Shown one piece after another: positions 22,520 through 32,985 of a stretch of DNA of 64,000 nt (positions are counted from its first letter, which is position 1; the number at the start of each line of letters is the position of its first letter). The translations under genes and the position numbers were made by a program. The notes under the pieces are model-generated. The model was not told where the DNA came from. It saw only the letters and a list, made by a program, of their open reading frames with translations, and did not search any database. Source of the stretch: Lentinus brumalis (lineage: Eukaryota; Basidiomycota; Agaricomycetes; Polyporales; Polyporaceae); the NCBI GenBank assembly GCA_001792895.1, contig MARA01000004.1, forward strand, positions 372,001-436,000, read 5' to 3'.

Positions 22520-24131
22520 CTACTTTTGCTCTTCAGAGAAGAAGTCCCGCAACACCTGTCCGAGTATCGTCAGGCCCTGCTCCATCGCCTCCTCCGTGCC
22601 TGCAAATGTCGCACGCAGGTAGTTCATCCGCTACGATGGCACACCCACACGTCAGCCATTGTCAAATGTACGAGGATCAACGGGTGCACTCACGTCCTCG
22701 ACCGGGTCCTCCATGTCGTCGTACTTCGGGTCCGCGGATAGCGCGAAGATGGACGCAGGCATGATGACGAGCCCGCCGTCCAAGCATCGCTCGAACAGCT
22801 CCTCCATGAGCTCCTTCACGTTCGTTCGGGGGCCCGTGACGTCCCGGCTCTGCATGCGCCGGTCTGCCCTGTATCGAGGGTGCTTCTCGATCTCGACGCG
22901 GATCCAGACGAACATGCCCGCCTCGGGAACGGTGGCGCGTGCGAGCTGGGTCTGGGAGACCTCGCGCGCGAAGAGGTCGAGGAAGAACGCGCGGCGGCGG
23001 TGGTACTCGGCGCGCAGCGAGCGGACCCAGCGGTCGAACCCGGAGAGCTGCCAGCCGTGCGGCGCCATCATCTCGGTGATGAGCATCTGCCCGAAGCCGT
23101 GCGGGTGCATCGTCGAGGAGTCGGTGTAGGTGACGAGTGCCTCGTGGAAGAGCGCGTTGGAGGTGATCCAGCCGAGGCGCATGCCGGGGGCGAAGACCTT
23201 GGAGAAGCTGTCTATGCGCATGACACGGCCGTCGGTGTCGAGGGAGAGGAAGGACGCGGCGAAGGGGGTAGAGAGCGCCGTGGTCGGATGGTCGGGCGTG
23301 TCGTACTGCAGGAAGTAGTACGGGTCGTCCTCGATGATGATGAGGTCGAACCGCTGGGCGATCGCGTAGATCTGCTTCCTGCGCTCGAGGCTCAGCGTCG
23401 AGCCTGTCGGGTTTTGGCCGCAGGGGACGAGGTAGATGACATGGGGTCTGCGCCCGCGCGCCGGGTCCCACTCTGCCAGGACGCGCTCGAGCTCCTCGGG
23501 GATCATCCCGCCGTCGTCCATCTTGATGCCGACCCACTTGATGCCCTGCGCGAGAGGGACGTTGGTCATCGAGCTGAAGGAGAACTCATCCGCGATGAAG
23601 TGGTCGCCGGGCTCGCCCAGCAGTCGGAAGCACTTGGTGATGCCGTCGGAGTTGCCGAGGGTCAGCGTGCACATGTGGTCGGAGGGCGCGTGGTAGTAAT
23701 TCGTGAGGTCGGTGACGACGCGCTGGGCGTCGGGCAAGCCTGCACCATGGCTGTACTGGAGACCAGTCTGGAGGGGGAGTGCGCATGGCTCGTGGGTAGA
23801 CGAGACGAGCTTGTGAGAAGGGGCGCTGGGGCCCCTCTCCGCCATGTCGCTACAGGGTCCTCCTCAGCGACAGAGGCCATCTCGTATTCCACCTTCCGGA
23901 TGGGATACAGCGAGAAGTGGGGATCACCTGGACAATACGCATTCCGAGTCAGTCGCACGGACATGGCTGACATTAAATGCACGAACCGTTCGCTAACGAG
24001 ACCATGTTGGGCTTGCGTCGTGTAAGTTTCCAAATAGCCTTCATCGGGTTAGGTTGCCGGAGGCGCGCCTCGGTCGAGAAGTGGTGGGAGAGGTCGACGG
24101 GCGTTGCCATGGACGAAGAAGCAATGGACAT
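22520..24131 (-). CDS. PLP-dependent aminotransferase, Aro8 / 2-aminoadipate type
   Basis: A class I/II fold-type I aminotransferase of the fungal Aro8 group, which transfers amino groups between aromatic amino acids, 2-aminoadipate or kynurenine and 2-oxoacids. The start at 24131 gives MSIASSSMATPVDLSHHFS; an internal ATG at 24110 is an alternative. The family motif KPNMVSLANG is joined over an intron to DPHFSLYPI. Next come GLQYSHGAGLPDAQRVV, LTLGNSDGITKCFRLL, YLVPCGQNPTGSTLSLERR with the substrate-binding Asn, and IIEDDPYYFLQY with the Asp that contacts the PLP ring nitrogen. The Schiff-base lysine lies in SFSKVFAPGMRLGWI. After a last intron the protein ends RMNYLRATFAGTEEAMEQG ... DFFSEEQK with the stop at 22520-22522. 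It converges with CTF18 over about 230 bp. Confidence 0.92.
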
Positions 24132-24175
24132 CGCGGGAGGTAGGGTAGAAGGATAAGGCAACTAGGAGTGTTTAG

Positions 24176-24183
24176 TATATATA
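24176..24183 (-). promoter_or_regulatory. TATA box of the aminotransferase gene
   Basis: TATATATA about 45-50 bp upstream of the ATG at 24131. Its closeness supports that upstream start. Confidence 0.6.
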
Positions 24184-25662
24184 GATCTAGTGGGAAACAG
24201 GGAAGACCGAGTCAGCTATAGGGATCTCTGGATGCTGGGGAAGGCGGTGGATGATGGCGGCAGTCGGTCCACTTACCACAATATATACTTGTTGGCTTCA
24301 TGACATGTTGGGATACCGCATACCAGACTCGAGGGGGCGGTGATCCGGCGAAACTGCAAGGTGGATGGCATGCAGCCCGGCCGAGTCACCGACGGGCGCG
24401 GCCGAGGGACCAGGGGCAGTGACATTTCCATAGGCCAGTCAGAGCGATTGCGGGCTCGCACGTCACCAGCCAGTCGTGGCCCGAGACTGGGATGCGTTTC
24501 GCCAGGAGCTGAGACGATTTGCAGTGACATGAGCGCGGGAACCGGGGACAGAAGCAGTGTTGCGGCGCGCAGGCATTCCATCCATCTCTGGTCAAAGGAT
24601 GATTAACTCCGCTGGCCGGTGCTTGCGGTGCTCGCAAACGCGGGTGCAGGGCCACGAGGCGTATAGAGCGGCTCCAGAGAACGGATAGCCGTGTCCGGGA
24701 CGGGTGTGCCTGGAGGGAGTTTTCGTGAGTAAAGAACATGTATGAATCGAAGCTTATGCGAGTACAGCTCACTACATGGCTAGCATGGCTTGAAGCAGGT
24801 GGTATCCTGCCGAGTGATTACAGACTCAGCTTCAAAGAAGAGAGTGCTTCTTTTCGTCTACTTGGGAGGGTGTCTCAATCGTACCTCAGTGAGAGCAATT
24901 TCTATCGTGGATACTATTTTGCCACTCGCATATCTCCCGCATCGCTGTGTGTCGAATGTCAGCTGCCACGGAGGCCCGGAGGTAGCATCGTTGTGGCGGT
25001 AGAGGACAAGGTCGCTGTGCCTTTGAGACTTGAGTGGCTGTGTTGGTAATGCGTTCGTCCAACGTTCGTGCTCACGTAAACCTCCGACTTTGATCGTCAT
25101 GCGAGGACATATCTCAGTAGTTTTCGTGAGACTGCTCCTCAAGGCCTCAGGCCTCACTCAACCTCTGCCGCCATAAGTATGTATCGACAGAGGATAGGAT
25201 GTATGAGACATAGTCAACGAATGTCTGCCAAGACTTCCCTCTATGTCACATCATACATGCCACGGGTGTACACGGTCTGCGAGGCTGGCGAACAGCGAGT
25301 CATATCTCCAGAGTTGTCTAAATTCCTTGGCTTGGCCTGGTGGTCCTAGGAGTACAGTGGCGGCGAGAGGAATACGTATAAGTACATGGGTTCCGTTGTT
25401 CCGTACAGAAGATCTGCCATCCGCGAAAGAACTGGTTGTACATGGCGGGAGGATATCGGAGTCAGCATCGCCTAACTATGCAGAGGGGTAGGAGAAGAGC
25501 GTAATGAATGACAAGGGTAATGATGCGACGATCGATAGCATGGTGTGCGCGAAGACGAAAGCGAAAAGCGAGCGAATGTGGGTGGTGTGCGATGGTGATG
25601 CCAGTGCGGGGGTATAGTTTGTGGATGGTGACTGATAGCATATTGATGTTTTGAATGCAAGT
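24184..25662. other. long intergenic stretch, no gene recognised
   Basis: About 1.5 kb. Several open frames of 80-130 codons occur on both strands, but none begins with a convincing ATG plus splice structure and none resembles a known family. It separates the aminotransferase promoter from the 3' end of the DUF6593-like gene. Confidence 0.45.
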
Positions 25663-26588
25663 CTAGTGCTGAGATGACGATGGGGAGATGGTGCGTCGCA
25701 GGCTGTCCCGCATATTCGCAAGGCTGCGGGACGCATGCAGACGGAGGCTCGCCAGCGGCCGCTTGCGCTGGCCGTAGACGTATTTTGTTACCGAGTACAG
25801 TCGTTCTCGGAGGGTGGTGACAAGGAGATACGTTACTGGAAACGCGATGAGCATGTGTGCGTTTGATGTGGGAAGACATTCGGCGGAAAGCTTACCGATG
25901 ATCTCCAGGAGCTCGTCCGAGGGTAGCTTCTCCAAATCAAGATAGTCGTGTCCCTTACCCGGCTGTATCGCCGGGACAGGGCGCCCTTTGACGATGGAAC
26001 AATCGGTGTAGAGCCGTCCTATCACCGCATCGTCGTCGTCCAGGAGCTACATCCCGAGCATGATGAGTGTGGTCCGCTGTGTCGAAGCCAAGACACGCAC
26101 AGTAAGAGTTTCCGGGGTGATTCTCCACGTGTATTCCAAGCGAGTCGGAAGGAAGGTCTCGTCGGGACTGGAAAGAAGGACGGTCGGTACGAGGCACGGA
26201 CGGAACGGGAGCGGAGACAAAGACGTCGACAGATAGAAGCACGGCACACTCACAAGACTCGCACGAACGCGGCGTCGAACAGCTCCGTCGTGCCCTGCAA
26301 GACCTCGTCCTCGATCCGGATGACCGATGCGTTCCGCCCGTCCCACACGATCTCGGCGGCAGTTTCGCCATCGCGGTCGAGCACTGCCGTCGTGCACGGC
26401 TCGCCGGCGGGCAGCGTTTCACGTGAGCGGTTCGTCCGCGCCCAAGTGCGCCCAAGGCTGCTCGTCGAGCTCGCGGGCGATCTCGAGGGGCCGGCGACAC
26501 AGGTGGAGGTGCGATAGAGGATCTCGTCGGTGGCGCAGTCGACAAGCGCTGTGTCGCGGATATCCGTTGACGTGAGCTTCAGCAGCAT
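25663..26588 (-). CDS. DUF6593-like basidiomycete protein of unknown function
   Basis: The ATG at 26586-26588 gives MLLKLTSTDIRDTALVDCAT, followed by DEILYRTSTC, a serine/arginine-rich insert, then TTAVLDRDGETAAEIVWDG and VIRIEDEVLQGTTELFDAAF. After introns follow TRLEYTWRITPETL and LLDDDDAVIGRLYTDCSIV. The pattern of a substrate-like strand pair, a DRDG turn, a WDG motif and a Y-W-R strand is what I know from the DUF6593 family, abundant in mushroom-forming fungi and without known function. The C-terminal part, VTYLLVTTLRERLYSVTKYV followed by a basic serine-rich tail, may be a membrane-associated helix. The stop is at 25663-25665. Exon borders within the insert are uncertain. Confidence 0.6.
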
Positions 26589-27689
26589 CGCGAGATCACG
26601 AATCGAGCTGTGGATATTGCGACGGTATACAGCTCAAACGAGGAGAGAGCTCGAGACTCGAGAGGAGAGCCTGAGGACCTGAGGACGGGTGAGGGAAGGG
26701 TGGGCTTCTCTGCGGGCAGCGATCCCATTGTCCGCCTGGAACGTGGGCGGATTTAAATACGCATAATAGCGCATAGGAAGCGGGTGGGTCAGTCCTTCTA
26801 GCCTCATGTTAGTGAGGTCAAGAGGGATTCTTAGTGCGACTTACCTGCTGGCGAGGACAAAGGAGATGCTCGTATTGGATGCGTGTTTAACATGATATCT
26901 CCGTTACGTCCGTGGGTAAGCTCCCAATCGGGAAGCGTGAAAGAGACTAGTTACCATTTCCAGCGACTTGTTAGTCCTCGCAACGACCACCACCATCTCC
27001 GAATGCCGAGCCAACATCTCACGTAGAAAATCAGATAGTTCATGGAGGAGTGCGAATGTGAGTACAGTCAGAACTTGACAAACGTGCAGCTTTGTGACTA
27101 CTGCATGATCATCCAGAACGCCAAGTGATGTCCTTGCATCCCACAACACCCTGCCTCGTACGGAGTGCCCACCCGACTCAGGAGGCTCAGGGAGCACCCT
27201 CAGGACCGATGGGCTGAAGCATCGACTTGCTTTAATGTACGTTCCCGGGATAATCATGATTCAAACTTTTGAGCACTGCAGTCGGGCTCACCTTCGCTGT
27301 GCGTCTCTCTCGGCTGGGTACGACGTCATCAAGCAGCATCAAGCGAGAAATTCGTGTGCTGCCACGGACTATTCGTTAGCCAAGGCCCACCACCCCAGGA
27401 CGAGCGCATATACGGACATGCCGCAAGTTTTGCGCAGGCAGCGCACAGGCAGCGAGCAAGCGGTGAGCATTCGTTGGATCCCAGGATCTTATCTCATCTT
27501 ATCTGATATCGTTTAGACCCTAGATTGAACCTAACCCGAGCGCAGGGTTCCATGCCGGCATCCGGGGAACGCTGAGATGCGGGGAACGTCAGGTGCTTGC
27601 CCCCCCCAATTGCCCCCACATTCCGTCCCCGTTTTCCGCTGAGCTCCCGTCGGGCAACTGGGGTGACATCTCGAGGACTCCGCCCTACG
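26589..27689. other. intergenic, no gene recognised
   Basis: About 1.1 kb between two divergently transcribed genes. A TATTTAAAT element at 26751-26759 on the minus strand could serve the DUF6593-like gene. A minus-strand frame at 26904-27257 is open for 117 codons but has no recognisable features. Confidence 0.4.
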
Positions 27690-27695
27690 TATAAG
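27690..27695 (+). promoter_or_regulatory. TATA box of the acyl-CoA synthetase gene
   Basis: TATAAG about 50 bp upstream of the ATG at 27745. Confidence 0.5.
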
Positions 27696-27744
27696 TACTG
27701 TTGAACAACCTGACGTCGTCTCCCGAACTCACTACTTACTCGAC

Positions 27745-30494
27745 ATGGCCAACGGTGCGTGAAGCCGACTCTCAGTGACCCACACGCGACTTACGCGTTT
27801 CAATGGGATCAGAAGCGTTGAAGTCGTTCAAGCCCACCCCAGCGAGCATTCCACCTCCTGGAGTCAGTTATCGTCTGCGTGTGCCAGACGGGACTCCTGT
27901 TCACTATCATGCTCTGGTACGTTTGCCCCAGCGTGTCTTCCAGTTGCCTGCCTATCCTTCAACTACGATACAGAATCCCCTGGCATTCGTCCTACGTGCC
28001 GCACAAGTCTATCCTCACAAACTTGCGATCGTTCATCCGGACGTTAAACACCCAGTTATCTACTCTTATGCTGTCTGGTGCGTCTCTAGACCCGCTTTCC
28101 CCCCACTTCTTCCGAGTTGCGAGCCGTCCGTAGGGCGCAGCGTATACAGAACTTAGCGTACGCCCTCATCAAAGCCGGTATTCAACCTGGAAACACTGTT
28201 GCCTACATCGCACCAAACATGTCAGTACCATACTTCACTTGGTTCGGAGGCTTTCCGCTGATTCGGACCATGCAGACCCGCTATAGCCGGTCCGTACCCT
28301 GCCCCCACCCTGCGTCGGGAGATTGACGAGTCTGATAAACCTGCACGCGTTTCGCAGAGGGATACCATGGTGTGCTCGCTGCGAAGGGTGTCCTCTGCCC
28401 AATCAACACGCGTCTCACTCAGCCAGAGGTAGCTTATATCCTCGAGCACAGCGAAGCCAAGCTCCTTTTCGTGGACCACGAGTACACGCATCTCGTTCAG
28501 GGTACCAAGATACCCTATATCGTGATCAACGACACCGGCAAAGAGGACTGCCCCTATGAGCAGTTCTTGACCGCTGGACGAAAGTTCAGCGCCGAGCGCG
28601 GCTGGGCGGGATTAGAGTGGGAGCGAAATGAGGATGCACCGTGCGGACTGAACTATACGTACGTACATGCCCCAAACTTCATTGTTGCTGCCTCCTGACC
28701 ACTATTTCTTTAGGTCTGGTACCACTGGACGTGTGAGTTTGTGGTTGCTCACCATTGCGGTCCTGATCTCATGAATATGCCAACAGCCGAAAGGCGTGCT
28801 GACTACGTTGAGAGGTACGACTGCCAGCGCTGAATGCGATGGACTGGTGCTTACGCCTGTCTGCACATAGGGTCCTACCTAGGTGCTATCGCAAATGCGT
28901 ATGAAACTGGGTATGTCAATGACACAGGTTGTTTGTCTTTGCCGTCACGGCCTCCTCATGACACATGCATCGCAGGATGAACCGCGACTCAACGTACTTG
29001 TGGTGAGTAAGATTTGCCCCAACGCCTGATAAGGATGACGCTGACAGCCAGGGACACGTACATAGGATTCTGCCAATGTTCCATGCCAGTGGCTGGACGT
29101 TCCCCTGGGCTGTAACCTTTGCCGCGGCAGCACAGGTTGGTCCACGTCTACAGTACTCAGCAACCGTTTCATGTGCTGAAACACTTGCATTTTGCCAGAT
29201 CTGCTTAAGATCCGTCTCGTACCCGCACATCTGGAATCACCTCATCAACTCTGGCGTCACGCACTACTGCGGCGCCCCGACGGTGCAGGTACGTCCGAGG
29301 TCGCCCCTGTAATAGTGCGCAAGACCCAATTGACATGCTTCAAATGTCCCTTAGATCGGCCTGATCAACGACCCCTTAGCAAGGCGGTTGGAGAAACCGG
29401 TGTATACCATCATTGCTGGTTCGGCACCGACGGCGCACCTCATCGGCGAGCTTGAGAAGATCAATATCCGGCCTATTCACGTCTACGGTCTGACGTAGGT
29501 TGCAATTCCTTCGGCCGCTTACAGATGCTAACGGTCTCTGCTTCTGTGAATCCGATTCGTGGTTCTCTGCTCGCCTCCCCCTGCAGTGAGGTATGCATGT
29601 GTTCAATTTCGAGCCGTCCCACTGCATCTGACATTGCACGTACCAGACATATGGCCCATCAACGAAATGCTACATACAGCCCGAATGGGACGCCCTTCCC
29701 CTCGAAGAGCGCGCCAAGCTTATCGCGCGGCAAGGCATCCCCTTCGCCACCGCCGAGGAGGCGCGGGTCGTCTACCCACTCCAGGACGGGCAGAGCCCGG
29801 ATGCGCCGCTCGTCGATGTGCCCAAGGACGGCAAGACAATGGGCGAGATTGTCTTCCGCGGGAACATCGTCATGAAGGAGTACTTCAAGGACCCCGAGGC
29901 GACGCGCAAGGCCTTCCGCGGGGGACACTTCAACTCGGGCGACCTCGCTGTGTGGCACCCCGACGGGTACATCGCGATCATGGACCGGAGCAAGGATATC
30001 ATCATCTCCGGGGGCGAGAACGCCTCGAGCTTGGCCATCGAACAAGGTCAGTCGCAGGCGTTCCACCCACTCACCTTGTCGTTTTGTTTCCTTGTTGTGA
30101 AACGAAAAGACCCTATGCTGACAAACGACGTGTGCCCCCTAAACAGAGCTGGCGTCGCACCCAGACGTGCTCGAAGTCTCCGTAGTCGCGCGCTCGCATC
30201 CAAAGTGGGGCGAGCGTCCGATGGCGTTCGTCATCTTGCACCCGCAGAGGGCGGCCAAGTGGGCGGGGCGCCACGGCGCGTTCGAGCAGGACCTGAAGGC
30301 GCACGCACGCAAACGCCTCCCCGGGTTCGCCTGCCCAGAGTGGGTGTCCGTCGTGCAGGAGCTTCCGGTAAGCAGGCTTGTGGTCGTAACTTGAGGATTG
30401 CTTGATGCTGACGGTGGCTTGGGCTGCTTCGCAGAAAACGTCCACGGGCAAGATCCAGAAGGTAGAGCTGCGCAAGCTGGTCGCCAAGTTGTAG
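27745..30494 (+). CDS. acyl-CoA synthetase (AMP-dependent ligase) with a peroxisomal C-terminus
   Basis: An adenylate-forming ligase that activates a carboxylic acid, probably a medium-chain fatty acid, as acyl-AMP and then acyl-CoA. ATG 27745 opens a tiny first exon (MAN) spliced to EALKSFKPTPASIPPPG. Further exons give NPLAFVLRAAQVYPHKLA, AYALIKAGIQPGNTVAYIAP, a mini-exon restoring NIPAIAEGYHGVLAAKG, and INTRLTQPEVAYILEHS. The P-loop YTSGTTGRPKGV is split by introns, as in relatives. Next come LPMFHASGWTFPW, IIAGSAPTAHLIGELEK, VYGLTETYGP, HFNSGDLAVWHPDGYI, DRSKDIIISGGEN and the catalytic-lysine motif LPKTSTGKIQK. The last three residues are AKL, which fits the PTS1 peroxisome signal. The stop is at 30492-30494. 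A 57-bp in-frame GT-AG stretch near 27919 is best read as an intron. Confidence 0.92.
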
Positions 30495-30872
30495 ATCAGC
30501 AGATGCATTCGGGTATCCGGGTCCGGAGGCGCGAGTGCAAGCGGATACAGACAGCACGGTGGACTAGTCACTAGACAGGCTGAGGTAGATACAGTAACGG
30601 GACGGGGACAATGCGATGGTGGGGGACAGGAGATGAGGTGCTCGATGTACTATACTGTAGTGTACGGATGGGAATGCTTGCTTTTGAGTTCGGTCGAGAG
30701 CGTGAGTCCTGCAGAGACGCAGAGAGAGACAATGACATGCAGAGGTGATGCAGCATCCATGAAACGGGAGGTATGAAGGAGGATGCGGTACGTGATGTGC
30801 TGACAAATACAGCTGAAGACGCAGGGAGCTATCGTGTGCGCGACTGGGGGAGAAGCCTGTCACAGGAAGATA
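30495..30872. other. convergent intergenic region
   Basis: About 380 bp between the 3' ends of the acyl-CoA synthetase and RCC1 genes. No gene is recognised. Confidence 0.45.
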
Positions 30873-32626
30873 TCATGAGGCTGCAGCAGCAGGCTCATCG
30901 ACTGGGACCGGAGGCTTGCTCTTGTTCCGGAGGAGAGCAAGACAGTGCTGTCCACCGCAAGCGGCGTCAACAGCAGCCCAAGAACCACCCTGCTTGCGAA
31001 CGACAACGGCAGGCGTCTCCTGTTCGTCGATGTCCTCACCCAGGCCGAGCTCGCCGACAACCTGCCGGCCCCAGGCGTACATGGCGCCGCCCTGTGTGAC
31101 GGCCAGGTTGTTGTTCGTGCCACACGCGATGCGGACAACGGGATCGCTCGAGTCGGGGAATTTGACTTGCGAGGGCTCCGGTAGGCAGTCAGGGTACTGG
31201 CGGTCCTGGAACGCCTCGTCATCGTGTGCAATGCCAAGCCGCCCCTCCTCGGAGAGACCGCACGCATACACACGCCCGTCGGAAGTGAGGAAGAGCGTGT
31301 GCAAGTCGCCGCCGGCAATCTGCACGACTGTAGCGCCCCAAGCTCCTCCTTGCCCAGCCCAATGACACGCTTGGGAGCATGGATCTCCTTGTCGACGTTA
31401 ACGTCGGCGAGGCCGGTGCCAGTCTGACCCTTGGAGTTGACGCCCCAGCCCCAGGTGTTGCCGTCCTCGTCGACGGCGAAGGAGTGATTGTTGCCCGCGC
31501 CGATGACGACGGCCTTGCGGTTGCGGGTGCCCAGGACGATCTTCTCAGGCGTCGTGCCTGCGATTTTGCGCCGTTCGATGACGCGGCGGCCGAGCTGGCC
31601 CTCCTCGCCAGTGCCGAGGGTATAAATGTTGCCTTGTGTGGTGAGAAGGATGAGGTGATTGTTACCCGCTGCGGCGGAGACCCACTTCTCGTCCTTCAGC
31701 TCGCCGATGGGGACGGGCTTGTACTGCTTCTTTGCATGACTGGAGAAACCAACCAGGCCATTGTTGCCCTGCAGGCATTGTATGAGGGGGTGCATTGGAG
31801 ACCAAGGTGGAAAGGACGTACGGAGAAAGCACCCCAAGCACGAAGCTCGCCCTTGTCGCTGATTGCGGCCGAGAAACTGTCACCGGCGACAATTTTCACT
31901 GCACGGAACTCCTCCTCGATAAGGGAGTGGATGGGAACTGGCTTCCAAACCGGATCCTGGGTCTTTTCGTCGACCTCCAGCGACCCCTATCGTCTTTGGG
32001 ATCGGGTATCATGACGGTGACACGCCCGAGGGCACCATTGTCGTTCGTCCCGCACGACCAGATCTGAGCCAGGTCAGCCACGGTACTAAAGCAAGTATAG
32101 AGGTACTCACAGTGCCCTTTTCGTCGACGAACAAGGTGTGCAGACCTCCTGCAGCGATGGACTCCAACCCAGCCTCATCGCCGCCAAACGTCCCTTCCTC
32201 GATGTGCTCGGCCACAAATGCGTTCTTACGTGGCTTCGGGATCTCCTGGTTGTAGTCAATTGCAAGCTGGCTCATCGCTCCAGAGCCCCATGTGAAGAGC
32301 TGCAGAGGCGGGCGATAGTGTTGTGGTATGTGAGGGAGGGGATTGATTGCCTGGGGCACTTTGCGGACGCGAGGGGGAGCCTTGGGCTTCTCGGACTTGG
32401 GCTTCTCTGCAGCAGGAGCCTTGGCGCGACCATTGGCCTTGCTGGGGACCTTGCCGTTGGGAGCGGGATTGACCTTGGGTTTCTCGACATTGGCTGCGCC
32501 TGCGCGGAGGACACGCTTCGCGGCGGGCTCCTTGTCGCCGTCAGGGGACACTGCGCGCTTGGACGCGCGACTGCGCGACTCCGGGGGAGCGGCGGTAGAT
32601 GCTGCGCGGGCTCGTCTGGGTGGCAT
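30873..32626 (-). CDS. RCC1-family protein, probable Ran guanine nucleotide exchange factor
   Basis: A seven-bladed propeller protein of the RCC1 / Prp20 / Pim1 type, which sits on chromatin and loads Ran with GTP to drive nuclear transport and spindle assembly. The start at 32624-32626 gives MPPRRARAAST. A lysine/proline-rich tail of about 110 residues (SKRAVSPDGDKEPAAKR) contains likely nuclear localisation signals. Blades are marked by LFTWGSGAMSQLA, IWSCGTNDNGALGR, LRAWGAFS plus GNNGLVGF, IYTLGTGEEGQLGR, TWGWGVNSKGQTGTG, VYACGLSEEGRLG and MYAWGRQVVGELGLG. The end is CGGQHCLALLRNKSKPPVPV with a TGA at 30873-30875. There are four or five exons. Length and the full set of repeats match the nuclear Ran-GEF better than other RCC1-like proteins. 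Confidence 0.92.
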
Positions 32627-32739
32627 GGTGGATGGTGGAGGGAGAGAGGAGAGATGCGCGAGGTGGTCGCGGCAGCGGAGGCGAGGGTTATGAAGGGCTT
32701 TCCGCTCGGGCGAAGTGCCGGAAAGTTCAACCCAAAAAG

Positions 32740-32795
32740 ACGCGTGACAGCGCGTGACCTGATCGCGCCTCGCCCGTGCACGTGAAATGCACGTG
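32740..32795. promoter_or_regulatory. divergent promoter with one MCB and a pair of CACGTG sites
   Basis: The 360-bp region between RCC1 and the kinase gene has ACGCGT at 32740-32745 and two CACGTG hexamers at 32779-32784 and 32790-32795, each embedded in TGCACGTGA. The two palindromes are 11 bp apart, about one helical turn. CACGTG is the core site for bHLH factors such as Cbf1. Sites are seen; binding is inferred. Confidence 0.5.
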
Positions 32796-32985
32796 ACCGG
32801 TGGCGGTCTGTTTGCGCATGCTTGGCTCCCGAACATTACCGCCAAACGGGGCCAAACAGGCCGACGCTGTGGACGACGACGACCACGACGACAAGCACAA
32901 CGACCTCGCCCTCTCGACGCTGTCTGTCCCCTGCCTGCTTCTGCGGCCCCGCCGTACGGCCTCACACTCTCCTCGGACCTCTGGC

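Noticed and set aside
22880..24025. Plus-strand open frame of 381 codons
   Set aside because: It is exactly antisense to the aminotransferase exons; the sense strand has all PLP motifs, and the antisense frame is an artefact of GC-rich codon usage.
24184..25662. Search for a hidden gene in the 1.5-kb gap
   Set aside because: No open frame combined an ATG start, splice sites and a recognisable motif.
32800..32985. Upstream extension of the kinase reading frame
   Set aside because: The extra 62 codons start at a non-ATG codon and overlap the divergent promoter with CACGTG sites; the ATG at 32986 is preferred.
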